This document shows, piece after piece, positions 1-8,080 of a DNA stretch of 64,000 nucleotides (its first letter is position 1; each line of letters opens with the position of its first letter). The notes below the pieces were generated by a model that was not told where the DNA came from, did not search any database, and saw only the letters and a program-made list of their open reading frames with translations. The stretch comes from Furfurilactobacillus milii (GTDB lineage Bacteria; Bacillota; Bacilli; Lactobacillales; Lactobacillaceae): contig NZ_JAIWJF010000002.1 of assembly GCF_021654115.1 (NCBI RefSeq), forward strand, positions 310,001 through 374,000. Direction: 5' to 3'. Both the position numbers and the translations under genes were made by a program.

Positions 1-2
1 TA

Positions 3-707
3 TCCGGGTTATTCTGGGTAATTGGTCAAGGCGGCCAGTTTACCTCCATGAAGGCACTGGGTGTTTCCAAGACGATCCCGATTTCGACCGGGATGCAGCT
101 TGCTGGTAACGCGCTAGCTGGCGTGCTGTTGTTCAGAGAATGGACAACGGGCCGTCAGTACACGTTGGGTACGCTTGCTGTGATTGCCTTGATCATTGGG
201 GCAGCGCTTACGTCAAGAGTTGACAAGCGCAATGCTACAAAAACGGATCGTCATGAAAATACTGGCGCCGGTGCACGTGCTTTGACGTACTCAACCCTTG
301 GTTATGTTGCTTACACGATTGTGATCAAGAGTTTTGAAAAATGGGGTAACGTTGGTGATGTTACGAACTTTACCCATGCCGTTGTTTTACCACAGTCCAT
401 TGGGATGTTCCTTGGTGCAATCGTGTTCGTTATCATGATTGGTGCCCGTAAAGAAATGTGGCAGTTACCATCTTGGAAAAACATTATTACCGGGCTTTTC
501 TGGGGTACTGGTAACCTGTTCATGTTCTTGGCCACAATCAAAGTTGGTTTGGCGGTTGCCTATTCAATGGCCCAGATGGGAATCATTATCTCTACTTTTG
601 GTTCTATTTGGCTGTTGGGCGAACGCAAGACTCATTGGGAAATGGTCAATATCATCATCGGTTCTGTCTTGATTATCGTTGGTGGTATCATGCTTGGAAC
701 AATGTAA
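3..707 (+). CDS. GRP family sugar transporter (glucose/ribose uptake), 5' end cut by window
   Basis: Membrane carrier of the glucose/ribose porter (GRP; GlcU/RbsU) family, expected to import a monosaccharide by proton symport. The frame is open from base 3 and the residues before the first Met (GLFWVIGQGGQFTSM) are typical family sequence, so the gene begins outside the window; 234 residues are visible of a family length near 285-290. At least six to seven hydrophobic segments are seen, and the stretch VSKTIPISTGMQLAGN is a hallmark of the family. An intrinsic terminator follows directly. Family assignment is firm; glucose versus ribose cannot be told from sequence. The next gene is pgi, which would fit a glucose route. 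Confidence 0.85.
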   Translation, partial: SGLFWVIGQGGQFTSMKALGVSKTIPISTGMQLAGNALAGVLLFREWTTGRQYTLGTLAVIALIIGAALTSRVDKRNATKTDRHENTGAGARALTYSTLGYVAYTIVIKSFEKWGNVGDVTNFTHAVVLPQSIGMFLGAIVFVIMIGARKEMWQLPSWKNIITGLFWGTGNLFMFLATIKVGLAVAYSMAQMGIIISTFGSIWLLGERKTHWEMVNIIIGSVLIIVGGIMLGTM

Positions 708-724
708 TAGCATTTAAAAAAGTT

Positions 725-755
725 ACAGCAGACGATGGATGTCTGCTGTTTTTTG
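725..755 (+). terminator. intrinsic terminator after sugar transporter gene
   Basis: Nine-base-pair perfect stem ACAGCAGAC / GTCTGCTGT with a seven-base loop, followed by TTTTTTG. Confidence 0.85.
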
Positions 756-885
756 TTTGGCAAACAAAAAAACGAACGGGCTCTATGTCATTCAATTGAG
801 AAGAAAATTAAAAATTAGACCAAAAAAGATTTGAGTGGTCTAGGTGTTGATGGCATGGGGATGACGAGCAAAAATATTATTAATT

Positions 886-899
886 TTGGTATATACCAA
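886..899. promoter_or_regulatory. perfect 14-bp palindrome upstream of pgi
   Basis: TTGGTATATACCAA is a perfect palindrome about 90 bases before the pgi start, upstream of a TATACT -10-like hexamer at 944-949. It could be an operator for a dimeric regulator. No cognate protein can be named from the sequence. Confidence 0.35.
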
Positions 900-987
900 T
901 TTTATGAATTGGCTTTCATTGCCCACAGACCAATGTATTAGTGTATACTTGTAACCGTAATCATTATAAGAAAGAGGTAGGAGAAGC

Positions 988-2340
988 ATGGCATATATTT
1001 CCTTTGATAGCTCGAATCTGACAAAGTTTGTTCACGATAATGAACTGGGTGAAATGCAGGCAATGGTCACTGCAGCTGACTCAGAATTACGTAATGGTAC
1101 AGGTGCGGGCGCTGATTTCCGTGACTGGATCGATTTACCAACGAATTACGATAAGGACGAATTCAGCCGCATTAAGGCCGCTGCAAAGAAAATTCAAAGT
1201 GATTCAGAAGTATTGGTTGTCATTGGAATCGGTGGCTCATATCTTGGTGCACGTGCTGCCATTGACTTCTTAAACGAAGCCTTTTACACAGCACTACCTG
1301 CTAGTGAACGTAAGGGTGCTTTGGTTCTGTTTGCTGGGAACTCAATTTCATCTTCATATGTTCACGATTTGATTCATGTTATTGGTGACCGTGACTTTTC
1401 TGTTAACGTTATTTCGAAATCTGGGACTACGACTGAACCATCAATCGCCTTCCGTATCTTCAAAGATAAGTTGGTTGAAAAGTATGGTGAAGCCGAAGCT
1501 AAGAAGCGTATCTATGCAACAACTGACCGTGCGCGTGGCGCGTTGAAGACTGAATCTGATGCTGAGGGTTACGAAGAATTCGTTGTTCCTGATGGTATTG
1601 GTGGTCGTTTCTCTGTATTGAGTGCTGTTGGTTTGTTACCAATTGCTGCTTCTGGTGCTGACATTGATAAATTGATGCAAGGTGCTGCAGATGCTTCTAA
1701 AGATTACACATCAGACAAGATTGAAGACAACGATGCTTACCGTTACGCTGCTTTGCGGAACATTTTATACCGCAAGGGCAAGACGACGGAATTGTTGGAA
1801 AACTACGAACCAACCATGGCTTCCTTTGCTGAATGGTGGAAGCAATTAATGGGTGAATCAGAAGGAAAGGACCAAAAAGGCATTTACCCATCAAGTGCTA
1901 ACTTCTCCACTGACTTGCATTCACTAGGCCAGTACATTCAAGAAGGCCGTCGTAACTTAATGGAAACCGTTGTTAAGGTGGATAAACCAAATTATGACAT
2001 TGATATTCCTAAGGAAGACAGCGACCTTGACCAAATTGGCTACCTTGAAGGCAAGACGATGGATTATGTTAACACGCAAGCATTCCGCGCTGTTACACTA
2101 GCCCACACAGACGGCGATGTTCCTGTTATGGCCGTTCACATTCCTGATCAAACGGAATACTCACTTGGTTACTTAATCTACTTCTTCGAAGCTGCTGTGG
2201 GTATTTCTGGCTACTTGAACGGGATTAACCCATTCAACCAACCAGGTGTTGAAGCCTATAAAGTTAATATGTTTGCTCTTTTAGGTAAGCCTGGCTTTGA
2301 AAAGGAAACCGCCGAAATTCAAAAACGTGTTCAAAAATAA
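988..2340 (+). CDS. pgi: glucose-6-phosphate isomerase
   Basis: Cytoplasmic enzyme interconverting glucose 6-phosphate and fructose 6-phosphate. The 450-residue length is usual for Firmicutes Pgi. Visible marks: [12 protein letters not shown] near residues 80-91, the sugar-phosphate loop [10 protein letters not shown] at 143-152, the signature GGRFS at 205-209, [10 protein letters not shown] carrying the catalytic Glu in the third quarter, and the C-terminal signature [14 protein letters not shown] near 412-425 with the active-site Lys. The start has a good ribosome binding site (GGTAGGAG). It is a single gene between two terminators. In heterofermentative lactobacilli it links fructose and mannose derivatives to the phosphoketolase route; that last point is inference. 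Confidence 0.97.
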   Translation: MAYISFDSSNLTKFVHDNELGEMQAMVTAADSELRNGTGAGADFRDWIDLPTNYDKDEFSRIKAAAKKIQSDSEVLVVIGIGGSYLGARAAIDFLNEAFYTALPASERKGALVLFAGNSISSSYVHDLIHVIGDRDFSVNVISKSGTTTEPSIAFRIFKDKLVEKYGEAEAKKRIYATTDRARGALKTESDAEGYEEFVVPDGIGGRFSVLSAVGLLPIAASGADIDKLMQGAADASKDYTSDKIEDNDAYRYAALRNILYRKGKTTELLENYEPTMASFAEWWKQLMGESEGKDQKGIYPSSANFSTDLHSLGQYIQEGRRNLMETVVKVDKPNYDIDIPKEDSDLDQIGYLEGKTMDYVNTQAFRAVTLAHTDGDVPVMAVHIPDQTEYSLGYLIYFFEAAVGISGYLNGINPFNQPGVEAYKVNMFALLGKPGFEKETAEIQKRVQK

Positions 2341-2386
2341 TTATTCGTAAGCGATACTGAACAATTATTTTTACAACTATACGAGT

Positions 2387-2430
2387 AAAACCGCATCTGC
2401 TGAGTAATTCAGTAGGTGCGGTTTTGTTTT
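2387..2430. terminator. bidirectional terminator between pgi and acetyltransferase gene
   Basis: Stem AAAACCGCA / TGCGGTTTT extended inward by CTGCTGA / TCAGTAG (one G-T pair), with T-rich sequence after it on the plus strand and on the minus strand. It serves the two convergent genes. Confidence 0.8.
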
Positions 2431-2438
2431 GCTACGTA

Positions 2439-2975
2439 TTAATCTTTGGGAGACTGCCATTCATCTCGCAAGACGCCATATTTCACAGAATCCCAGTATT
2501 GACCCTGCCAATAACGAACCTGTCGAATCGTGGCTTCTCGCTTCAAGTGTAAATGTTCAGCAACCCCAATCATGCGGACGTTGCCGGACCAGGTTGTGAG
2601 GCCAATGTGAGGAAGGTCGACCATTTGCCACAGTGTGTCGATCCATTTGGCAAGCGCCTGATGGCCAAGACCATGATGCCAATTTGTTTGGTCATAAATG
2701 GCAATGCCAGCATCTAACCAACGCTTAAGTCTGCCATCGTCGTAATAGGCCGAGACCATACCGACCATTTTGTCATCGACACGAATAACTTGGCAAAATG
2801 GATTTTGAACATATTTGTCTTTTGCGGGACCGTTCACAAATTCTTCACGTGTCGGTAAAACGTCGTGAAAATAGGGGCCGTTCCATTTTGTCCACTCGGC
2901 GTTTGGGTTACTGAAAGCTAATTGCCAAAAGTCAGCAACTTCGTTTGGCTGTAATCCAGATAAGGTTAATTTCAT
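2439..2975 (-). CDS. GNAT family N-acetyltransferase
   Basis: Predicted acetyl-CoA-dependent N-acetyltransferase of the GNAT fold, substrate unknown. 178 residues from the Met that follows GGGGATGA at a proper distance; a longer frame adds 14 residues (MAYTWVNIISGDDF) that look like untranslated leader. The central part reads KMVGMVSAYYD (strand beta-4 type) and then a motif-A-like region GLGHQALAKWIDTLWQ, where the acetyl-CoA pyrophosphate loop is expected, followed by a RimJ/RimL-like end (MIGVAEHLHLKREATIRQVRYW). This resembles small-molecule or protein acetyltransferases of the RimJ type. It stands alone, convergent with pgi. Confidence 0.8.
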   Translation of the reverse strand: MKLTLSGLQPNEVADFWQLAFSNPNAEWTKWNGPYFHDVLPTREEFVNGPAKDKYVQNPFCQVIRVDDKMVGMVSAYYDDGRLKRWLDAGIAIYDQTNWHHGLGHQALAKWIDTLWQMVDLPHIGLTTWSGNVRMIGVAEHLHLKREATIRQVRYWQGQYWDSVKYGVLRDEWQSPKD

Positions 2976-3151
2976 GAAGTCATCCCCAGATATTATATTG
3001 ACCCAAGTGTACGCCAATAAAAGGATTTTAGCAGAATAAACTTACATGCCCAAAAATGATTTTAAAATTCACAAGCATTTGTTTTGAATAATGATAACGA
3101 TTAATTATAAATTATGATTACGCAAAAATTAGTCGAAAGAAGGCCATTATT

Positions 3152-3385
3152 ATGATTACAAACGCAACGGAATTTATTCACGATTTACACAAAGTTTTAC
3201 GCGGTGCTGCTAAACGTGCTGACGAAGATATAACTAAAACCATTAAAACTGTCAGTTATAAATTAAAACAAAGTGGTTCACTTCATTACGAACTTTCGCG
3301 TTGGCGTTGTTCGGATGCGCGTCAACATGAATTTACGTTTAAGAAAAATAACGACGGCACCTATACGTACGTTTATAGTCGCTAA
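3152..3385 (+). CDS. small hypothetical protein, 77 aa
   Basis: Not recognised. 77 residues, no signal peptide and no membrane segment. It is basic and ends with an aromatic, strand-like tail (HEFTFKKNNDGTYTYVYSR). A ribosome binding site (AAGAAGG) lies eight bases before the ATG. The AT-rich upstream region holds a TATAAA -10-like box and imperfectly palindromic ATAACGATTAATTAT sequence. The next gene, for a secreted CHAP protein, starts 53 bases later on the same strand, so the two may be cotranscribed. The organised start makes it likely to be real. Confidence 0.55.
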   Translation: MITNATEFIHDLHKVLRGAAKRADEDITKTIKTVSYKLKQSGSLHYELSRWRCSDARQHEFTFKKNNDGTYTYVYSR

Positions 3386-3438
3386 GGCAATCATTAGCAG
3401 GATACAGCGAATTAAAAGGCAGCGTAGGAGGGAACAAA

Positions 3439-4056
3439 ATGAAATTAATCAAGCAAATTGCCACTAGTTTAACGTTAGTAGGGTGTGCGTGCGGTATTAC
3501 GGTTGGTCTTTCAAATACTCAAGTATCGGCTGATCAAGTTTCCTGGCCAGGTACAACGACAGTCCAAACGACATCTGCGGTTCAAAATCAAGACAGCGGT
3601 TCACTGATAACAGGGAACATAAGCGGAACTCATTTGTTATCTGGTCAAGCATTGATGGCGGCCAAACAAGCTGGGCAACAAGGATTCTATGACGGCATTG
3701 ATGGCTATCCAGTAGGACAGTGTACGGGATTTGTTGCGGCCGTTTTGCGCCAACAACAAATTCCGGTTAACACATACAGTTATCTGGGTAACGGTGACCA
3801 ATGGGCGGAATCGGCAACACAGCGGGGATTATTAGTCGATTTTCGACCAACGGTAGGTTCCGTGGTGTCGTTTAAATCGATGCACGTTGCCTATGTGACG
3901 GAAGTCAACGATATTACCGGGACCTTCAACATTATGGAAGGAAATTTTGAAGGTCAGGCACTGCATGAGCGTACCCTAACGATGAACGACGATATTGCTG
4001 GGATTATTCATTTTGAAAAGCTGTCGACGGCATCTCAATCTACGTTTACTGTTTGA
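3439..4056 (+). CDS. secreted CHAP-domain protein (putative peptidoglycan amidase/endopeptidase)
   Basis: Exported protein with a C-terminal CHAP (NlpC/P60-like cysteine) domain, probably cutting peptidoglycan amide or peptide bonds. Residues 1-31 form a signal peptide (KLIKQ, hydrophobic core, cleavage after VSA). A short Thr/Gln/Ser-rich linker follows to about residue 60. The CHAP core runs from about 80 to 195: YPVGQCTGF places the nucleophile at Cys95, MHVAYV the His at 149, and MEGNFEG the third polar residue near 167-169. There is no LysM, SH3 or other wall-binding module, so it is a minimal enzyme. It is a 205-residue protein with an AGGAGGGA ribosome binding site. Its 3' end overlaps the convergent antiporter gene by 11 bases. 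Confidence 0.85.
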   Translation: MKLIKQIATSLTLVGCACGITVGLSNTQVSADQVSWPGTTTVQTTSAVQNQDSGSLITGNISGTHLLSGQALMAAKQAGQQGFYDGIDGYPVGQCTGFVAAVLRQQQIPVNTYSYLGNGDQWAESATQRGLLVDFRPTVGSVVSFKSMHVAYVTEVNDITGTFNIMEGNFEGQALHERTLTMNDDIAGIIHFEKLSTASQSTFTV

Positions 4057-6052
4057 TAAATGCGGCATTATTTTGAATATAAGCCATTTCATCAAAGATA
4101 ATGTGTTGTTGAAGTGATTCGGCTGTTTCGACATCAATGGTGCCCTTGTCGAGGGCGTTTTGAACAAATTCATATTCGGCGTGGAATGCGGTTAGAAAGA
4201 GTTGATAAACGACTTGAGGAACGGGATCTGGCATGTTCATCCGACGATGGCGTTCCCGATAAAAACGCTGCACATCATGTAGCTCGACGGTCGTTATCTC
4301 GCCGTGTTGATGACGTTCTTGCCGAAGGGCGTGCATGACGGCCTGATAGCCAACTTCTTCTAAAGGACGAATGTCTTCACCGTGTGCATGGAATTGACGC
4401 TGCCAATAAAATTGTTCAGCAATCAATGGCGTGGTGAAAAACATTTCTTCGCCAAACTTAAGGTCACGGCTCAGACGACTGGAGTGGACACCAAAACGCA
4501 CTCGGAGCCATAGATTCTGCCAGACAGTATTATTGAATGTAAACTTGGTCAGGTCTAAAAAACGCAGATAATAATGTGTTTCGTCATCGCTGAAATCGCC
4601 CTGATCATGTTTACGGTTAATGACCTCACGTTCAGCAGCATCGGTAATTTCAAACAGTCGCCGTTGCTCACGACGATGCGGACGATTGTTTTGATGAAGT
4701 TGTTGGCTCAGTGCATCGACCACGATGTGCGTTTCTGCTTGTGCGTCCTTGCTTGAACGAACCTTATTCATCGCGGTCATAATCATTTCTCGTGTCCACT
4801 GGCTCATCGGCTTTGTCTGAGTGCCGGTGGGCATTTTTGTGATAATTGGCACAGCGATGGCAGCTACCGTCAGACTGATTAAAATGACCACCGTGACGAC
4901 GAAGATAAGTGCGTTCCGATCAGTAGTTAAATCGCGACCGTTGATGGTTGGCAACAGGAAGGCTAACGACAATGAAATAGTCCCACTGGCACCACTGACA
5001 GCCATTAGCCAGGCATCTTGCCAGCGATGGTTGCTAGAAATGTGCATCCAAACTAAAAAACGCGACCACAGTAAGCGAATGACAAATTTCAAAACATACA
5101 GCACGATCCCAATAAGAATTAGTAAACCAAGGAGACCTGGATGCTTAGAAATGATTTGCTCCATGATTGTCGGCAAGGATACGCCTAGAAGGACGAAAAC
5201 AACCCCTGTGAGCGCCTCCTGAACAATTTCCCATATATTTGACCGGACGAGCTGTACCCGACTTGAAACAAGCTGTAAACTATCATTTTCCATTCCTTGA
5301 AACAAGCCAGCAGCGACGACTGCCAAAATTCCGGACAACGTTAAGCGTTCGGCAACGAAATAAGCCAGAAATGGCACCAATAACTCTAGTGTAATCATGA
5401 CGAATGGCGTGTCATCACCAGCTTGAATAAGTTCATGGCGAATGCTTAGAAAGAGTGCGCCAATAATTGCACCAGTGATTAATCCACCGATAAACTCTAA
5501 CGCAAACACCCCAACGGCTCTATTAGCTGAAAACGAACCAGTAGTAAAGGCTAACAGGGACAGATCGAACGCCACAAAGCCGGATGCGTCGTTAAATAAT
5601 GATTCGTTTTGCATGATAGTGAAGGGTACTTGGAAGTTTGGATTGGGCTGAGCAAATGCGCTGACTGCTGATGCATCGGTTGGGGTCACAATGGCACATA
5701 GCGCAATGGCTAATGCTAGTGGCAGAAATGGAAACAGTAAGTGAAGTGCACTACCAACGATAATCACGGTGGCGATGACAAGCATGATGGACAGCGAAAA
5801 AATGTTGATGGCGCCGCGACCTATCCAGTAGCGAGAGGCCGATTGTGCTTCGTTATAGAGTAAAGGAGCGACGATGAAAAATAAAAATAAATTGGGATTA
5901 AAAATGTAGTGGTGATACAGCGGCAGTAGCGCCAATAAAATCCCCACCACAATAAAGACGATGGGGAGCGGCACGCGGTTGAGATGATGATGCATGATCA
6001 CAGCGGCCACGACTGAAATTAAAATGATGAGAAGAAAGAATGTATTCTCCAT
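4046..6052 (-). CDS. CPA1-family Na+/H+ antiporter with long cytoplasmic tail
   Basis: Integral membrane cation/proton antiporter (NhaP/CPA1 family), expelling Na+ in exchange for H+. Start chosen at the ATG with GGAG seven bases upstream; the frame runs 84 codons further, but that part reads as AT-rich leader. The 668-residue protein begins with a membrane domain of about 12 helices to near residue 410. VTPTDASAV is at 122-130 and the NDASG motif at 154-158 carries the Asn-Asp ion-binding pair. The last 250 residues are hydrophilic, His/Arg/Glu-rich and helical, a probable regulatory tail. The gene is divergent from a usp gene with about 245 bases between. Ion specificity is inferred from family only. 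Confidence 0.88.
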   Translation of the reverse strand: MENTFFLLIILISVVAAVIMHHHLNRVPLPIVFIVVGILLALLPLYHHYIFNPNLFLFFIVAPLLYNEAQSASRYWIGRGAINIFSLSIMLVIATVIIVGSALHLLFPFLPLALAIALCAIVTPTDASAVSAFAQPNPNFQVPFTIMQNESLFNDASGFVAFDLSLLAFTTGSFSANRAVGVFALEFIGGLITGAIIGALFLSIRHELIQAGDDTPFVMITLELLVPFLAYFVAERLTLSGILAVVAAGLFQGMENDSLQLVSSRVQLVRSNIWEIVQEALTGVVFVLLGVSLPTIMEQIISKHPGLLGLLILIGIVLYVLKFVIRLLWSRFLVWMHISSNHRWQDAWLMAVSGASGTISLSLAFLLPTINGRDLTTDRNALIFVVTVVILISLTVAAIAVPIITKMPTGTQTKPMSQWTREMIMTAMNKVRSSKDAQAETHIVVDALSQQLHQNNRPHRREQRRLFEITDAAEREVINRKHDQGDFSDDETHYYLRFLDLTKFTFNNTVWQNLWLRVRFGVHSSRLSRDLKFGEEMFFTTPLIAEQFYWQRQFHAHGEDIRPLEEVGYQAVMHALRQERHQHGEITTVELHDVQRFYRERHRRMNMPDPVPQVVYQLFLTAFHAEYEFVQNALDKGTIDVETAESLQQHIIFDEMAYIQNNAAFIKQ

Positions 6053-6297
6053 ATCAAGGCTCCGTTTCGTTAAATTCTGTATACGACAATCATGGACGAA
6101 ATTAATGATCGACGCAAACAAAAATGTCTTCAAAAACAGACTGGCATATTGTTGAATATTCTCGACAGTTACTAGCAAATTTTGTGACAAGGATGATTGA
6201 CGATCAACAACAGGAATATAGGCGTAAAAAATGCAGTAAAGATAGTTATATGTTATAAATACAATAAGATAACGCAATGAAATGTAGGAGGCATAAC

Positions 6298-6747
6298 ATG
6301 ACATTTAAACCAAAACGCATTTTAGTTCCGACAGATGGCTCAGAAAACGCACAATTGGCCCTGCGTAAAGCAGTTGACATTGCTAAAGCGGCTGACGCAG
6401 ATATTCTATTACTGCAAGTGGTCGCGCCATTGTATGCAGCTCCTGAATACGCAATGGCGGGGATGTCAGAAGGCATGCTGACGCAGGCAAAAAAATATGT
6501 TGGCGAATTAGCTCAAAAGATGCAAGCAGAAACAGGCTTTGACCGTATTTCAGCTTTTGCGATGCAGGATGCGCCTAAGCCGACGATTGCGAAAACTTTT
6601 CCAGAGCATCATGACATCGACTTAATTGTTATCGGTGCTACTGGAACAAACGCATTTGAGCGAGCAATTCTCGGATCAACAACAGGATACGTGGTGCGTA
6701 ATGCGGACGTAGATGTGCTAGTTGTCAAAGAGGATGAAACTGAATAG
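6298..6747 (+). CDS. universal stress protein (UspA family)
   Basis: Small cytoplasmic nucleotide-binding stress protein. 149 residues from the ATG preceded by GTAGGAGGC; an upstream in-frame ATG overlaps that ribosome binding site and is rejected. RILVPTDGSENAQLALRKAV at the N terminus and IGATGTNAFERAILGSTTGYV near 117-137 give the Asp and the G-2x-G-9x-G-S/T ATP-binding pattern, so it is probably an ATP-binding Usp. It is divergent from the Na+/H+ antiporter gene and followed by its own terminator. A second usp lies at 50.1 kb. Partner proteins are unknown. Confidence 0.93.
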   Translation: MTFKPKRILVPTDGSENAQLALRKAVDIAKAADADILLLQVVAPLYAAPEYAMAGMSEGMLTQAKKYVGELAQKMQAETGFDRISAFAMQDAPKPTIAKTFPEHHDIDLIVIGATGTNAFERAILGSTTGYVVRNADVDVLVVKEDETE

Positions 6748-6763
6748 ATTCAGAATTGACAAC

Positions 6764-6802
6764 AAAAAACGACGTACCTGATATTCAGGTCGTCGTTTTT
6801 TT
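6764..6802. terminator. terminator after usp, usable on both strands
   Basis: Stem AAAAAACGACG(T)ACCTGA / TCAGGTCGTCGTTTTTT closing a very small loop, with T runs on both strands. Confidence 0.88.
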
Positions 6803-6837
6803 GAGTTTAATTTGGTGCTCCACAATCATGATAATTA

Positions 6838-7059
6838 TTAAGACAATTTAGTAGGATCATCACTTTGTGTCGTTTGCATAAATACTTCCAGCGGAATGCC
6901 AAAATGCTGGTTAAGTAAAGAAATCTCACGAACATTAAATTGAGAATGTCCGTGTAACTTGCGACTTACAGTACTTTTGTTGATTTGCAATAGATCGGCG
7001 ACCTCAAGCTGTGTTATACCCCTTGATTTCAGCCATCCCGAGACTGGGAAAATTTCCAT
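6838..7059 (-). CDS. small XRE-type HTH regulator
   Basis: DNA-binding protein consisting of one helix-turn-helix of the Cro/XRE class: WLKSRGITQLEVADLLQINKSTVSRKLHGHSQF gives helices 2 and 3, and the rest (EISLLNQHFGIPLEVFM) completes the five-helix domain. The ATG start at 7059 is about ten bases after AGGGG; a GTG three codons upstream would also read in frame but sits too close to the Shine-Dalgarno. No effector domain. It is divergent from a second short HTH protein gene with about 150 bases between. Such pairs are common in phage or element control regions, though no element is intact here. Confidence 0.75.
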   Translation of the reverse strand: MEIFPVSGWLKSRGITQLEVADLLQINKSTVSRKLHGHSQFNVREISLLNQHFGIPLEVFMQTTQSDDPTKLS

Positions 7060-7213
7060 GGTTACCACGCCCCTAATAATTAAATGTTTAAACCGTTCCC
7101 TTATATGGGAATAGTAACCTTAATTCTCGATGCCCGCAAGTCGAATTTCTTATTTACTGCGTATTCCCGTCAATAAATTGATAAAATGAGCACTAAAGGA
7201 GCTGACTTGCAAC

Positions 7214-7474
7214 ATGGATACAAAACCAACTGATATTCAAACGTGGTTACACGTTTCACGAAGGCAAAAAGGTCTCACTGGCAAGGAAGTATTGCGACAA
7301 CTGGAGGATCGTTACAACTTTCGCATTAGTAAATCAGCTTTTTACCGATACGAGGATCCCAATACCAGTCTTAAATCGATTCCGCTTTTGCTAATAGTTG
7401 CCTTGTGTGATATCTACGATCGAGACTTTGAGGAGCCATTTAAAATTGTTCGCAAACAAATTTCGATAGACTAA
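7214..7474 (+). CDS. short HTH-like protein, 86 aa
   Basis: Probable XRE-like DNA-binding protein. 86 residues; TWLHVSRRQKGLTGKEVLRQLED followed by ISKSAFYRYEDPNTSLKSIPLLLIVALCDIYD matches the layout of a Cro/XRE domain with a longer turn between the helices. GGAG lies 12 bases before the ATG. It is divergent from the gene for the other small HTH protein, and the tRNA pair lies downstream after a terminator. Target and role are unknown. Confidence 0.6.
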   Translation: MDTKPTDIQTWLHVSRRQKGLTGKEVLRQLEDRYNFRISKSAFYRYEDPNTSLKSIPLLLIVALCDIYDRDFEEPFKIVRKQISID

Positions 7475-7513
7475 TAATGGCCGCCGCAGGGTGGTGTTTT
7501 TATTTTAGTAGCT

Positions 7514-7550
7514 TAACGGCTGTTACATTATTGCAACAGCCGTTATTTTT
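7514..7550 (+). terminator. intrinsic terminator after short HTH gene
   Basis: Eleven-base-pair perfect stem TAACGGCTGTT / AACAGCCGTTA followed by TTTTT. Confidence 0.85.
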
Positions 7551-7625
7551 AGTTAGATTGAGAGTTTATAATCGTCTAGTAAAAATGAAAATTTAAAAAA
7601 GTCGCCATTTTTATGCGTTAAAGCG

Positions 7626-7653
7626 TTGACGTTATCCGTCAGTACTGTATACT
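7626..7653 (+). promoter_or_regulatory. promoter for tRNA pair
   Basis: TTGACG (-35), 16-base spacer, TATACT (-10), placed 15 bases before the first tRNA. Confidence 0.75.
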
Positions 7654-7667
7654 TAATTAAGTAAATT

Positions 7668-7740
7668 TGCCCCATGGTCAAATTGGTTAAGACGTCGCCC
7701 TCTCAAGGCGGAGTTCTGGGTTCGATCCCCAGTGGGGTGA
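7668..7740 (+). tRNA. tRNA-Glu, anticodon CUC
   Basis: 73-base cloverleaf. Acceptor TGCCCCA / TGGGGTG (two wobble pairs at the end, discriminator A), anticodon stem TCGCC / GGCGG around loop CTCTCAA (anticodon CTC, reading GAG), T arm CTGGG-TTCGATC-CCCAG. No CCA is encoded. This is the minor Glu isoacceptor; most Firmicutes manage with UUC alone. A second tRNA follows after 55 bases. Confidence 0.87.
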
Positions 7741-7795
7741 TTTAAAGTCACCCGGGCGCTTGCTTGGCAGATTTACGACTTTAATAATGGATTAT

Positions 7796-7868
7796 TGGGT
7801 ATTAGCCAAATTGGTAAGGCACCGGACTCTGAATCCGTAATGTACTGGTTCGAATCCAGTATACCCAA
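7796..7868 (+). tRNA. tRNA-Gln, anticodon CUG
   Basis: 73-base cloverleaf. Acceptor TGGGTAT / ATACCCA (seven perfect pairs), anticodon stem CCGGA / TCCGT around loop CTCTGAA (anticodon CTG, reading CAG), T arm ACTGG-TTCGAAT-CCAGT, discriminator A. No CCA is encoded. This too is a C34 isoacceptor, so both tRNAs here read G-ending codons. A 69-codon reading frame crossing this gene is an artefact. Confidence 0.92.
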
Positions 7869-7922
7869 TTATTGCGTTCACAAGAACGCCGGTGTCAAAG
7901 GGTTTCTAAGCCTTATTTTCAA

Positions 7923-7944
7923 AACCGTGTACGAACCGTGTACG
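7923..7944. repeat. tandem direct repeat of 11 bases downstream of tRNA-Gln
   Basis: AACCGTGTACG occurs twice back to back, 55 bases after tRNA-Gln. It is flanked by AAGCCTT (about 7908) and AAGGCTT (about 7951), which can pair. The setting, just past a tRNA gene and next to small HTH genes, is one where integrative elements insert, so it may be a relic of an attachment site; this is inference. Confidence 0.7.
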
Positions 7945-8080
7945 AGGTTGGAAGGCTTGGAAATTCTTTTTTGTTTTCTTTTAAATGCTCATTCTAGTTC
8001 GTAAGGATTTTTTTACTCAAGTTTCTTCAGAACGGACACAAGACGAATTTAAAAATAAGCAAAGCTAATTAGGTGATTTT

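Noticed and set aside
6053-6304. 84-codon N-terminal extension of the antiporter
   Set aside because: AT-rich, no homology to the family, and a good ribosome binding site precedes the internal ATG at 6052.
7795-8004. 69-codon open frame on the plus strand
   Set aside because: It runs through the whole tRNA-Gln gene; its first residues are just the translated tRNA.
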